From Ciceribacter sp. L1K22 (lineage in GTDB: Bacteria > Pseudomonadota > Alphaproteobacteria > Rhizobiales > Rhizobiaceae), in assembly GCF_017599385.1 (NCBI RefSeq), contig NZ_JAGFPK010000001.1, forward strand, positions 2,059,541-2,123,540: a DNA stretch of 64,000 nucleotides, in the 5' to 3' direction. Below are positions 63,848 through 64,000 of the stretch, piece after piece (position 1 is the first letter of the stretch; each line of letters begins with the position of its first letter). A program made the position numbers and the translations under genes. The notes below the pieces were generated by a model, which made no database searches, was not told the DNA's origin, and saw nothing but the letters and a program-made list of their open reading frames with translations.

Positions 63848-64000
63848 GTTGGCGAGCGACACACGAAGCGGTTTCCGATCCTTCTCCGGTGCCGCCGCGA
63901 TAGACGCGACAGGACCGGACATGCGAAAGCTTTGCCGCCGGCTCGTGAACAAAATCCTAATCGGTAATGTAAAAGACCGTCATATTTCGATATGCCGGTC

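Noticed and set aside
1-64000. tRNA, rRNA, CRISPR arrays, prophage or transposase genes
   Set aside because: No cloverleaf-like segment, repeat-spacer array or mobile-element protein was seen while reading the window. tRNAscan-SE or a CRISPR finder could still reveal something short.

Overview
The window is a contiguous stretch of a high-GC alphaproteobacterial chromosome. Gene content points to Rhizobiaceae (Rhizobium/Agrobacterium/Sinorhizobium relatives): the general amino-acid transporter AapJQ, EipB, a bacterial transglutaminase-like (BTLCP) protein, DUF3126, an HWE sensor kinase, and the alphaproteobacterial order rpsB-tsf-pyrH-frr-uppS-cdsA-rseP-bamA-lpxD-fabZ-lpxA-lpxI-lpxB. Genus is not resolved by inspection. 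Coding density is high. I saw no tRNA, rRNA, CRISPR array, prophage or insertion sequence with a transposase.

Layout. 1-7.6 kb: end of the aap operon (minus strand, with an attenuating terminator between aapJ and aapQ), then metC, an FAD monooxygenase, a zinc-finger protein, an alpha/beta hydrolase, a crotonase-fold protein and cysE. 7.6-11.4 kb: DUF3126, a phasin, and the ClpS/ClpA proteolysis pair. 11.4-11.7 kb: a 247-bp element with long inverted repeats. 11.7-19.3 kb: a RidA gene divergent from a TetR regulator with three operator palindromes between them, AzlCD, a DUF1989 protein, two translationally coupled tiny genes, HIT, a RidA-GDPD-acyltransferase operon, and eipB. 19.3-32.6 kb: translation factors followed by isoprenoid, phospholipid, outer-membrane assembly and lipid A genes. 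32.6-37.1 kb: a zinc-homeostasis locus (znuA-zigA facing znuC-znuB-zur, with a Zur-type palindrome between). 37.1-46.6 kb: gamma-carbonic anhydrase, a D,D-carboxypeptidase, secreted/envelope proteins, tandem PilZ, rhomboid, CBS, patatin, hisI, folE. 46.8-50.9 kb: a NifU/IscU-like scaffold, yidD, small unknowns, thrS. 50.9-64 kb: an acyltransferase, a secreted repeat protein, flavin enzymes, a degenerate CitE-like protein, DUF2336, an ABC exporter, an AI-2E-family permease, pdxY, an HWE histidine kinase and an HD-GYP protein.

Functionally this is mostly core chromosome: envelope biogenesis, translation, zinc supply and signalling. Novelty is concentrated in intergenic structure (the inverted-repeat element at 11433-11679, the TetR operator array, an orphan terminator suggesting a small RNA near 43 kb, an AT-rich island at 41.3 kb) and in a few unusual proteins: a scaffold with a Cys-to-His ligand change, a secreted protein with three beta repeats, a degenerate lyase, and two coupled micro-genes. 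None is proven to be a new system; each is given below with a test.
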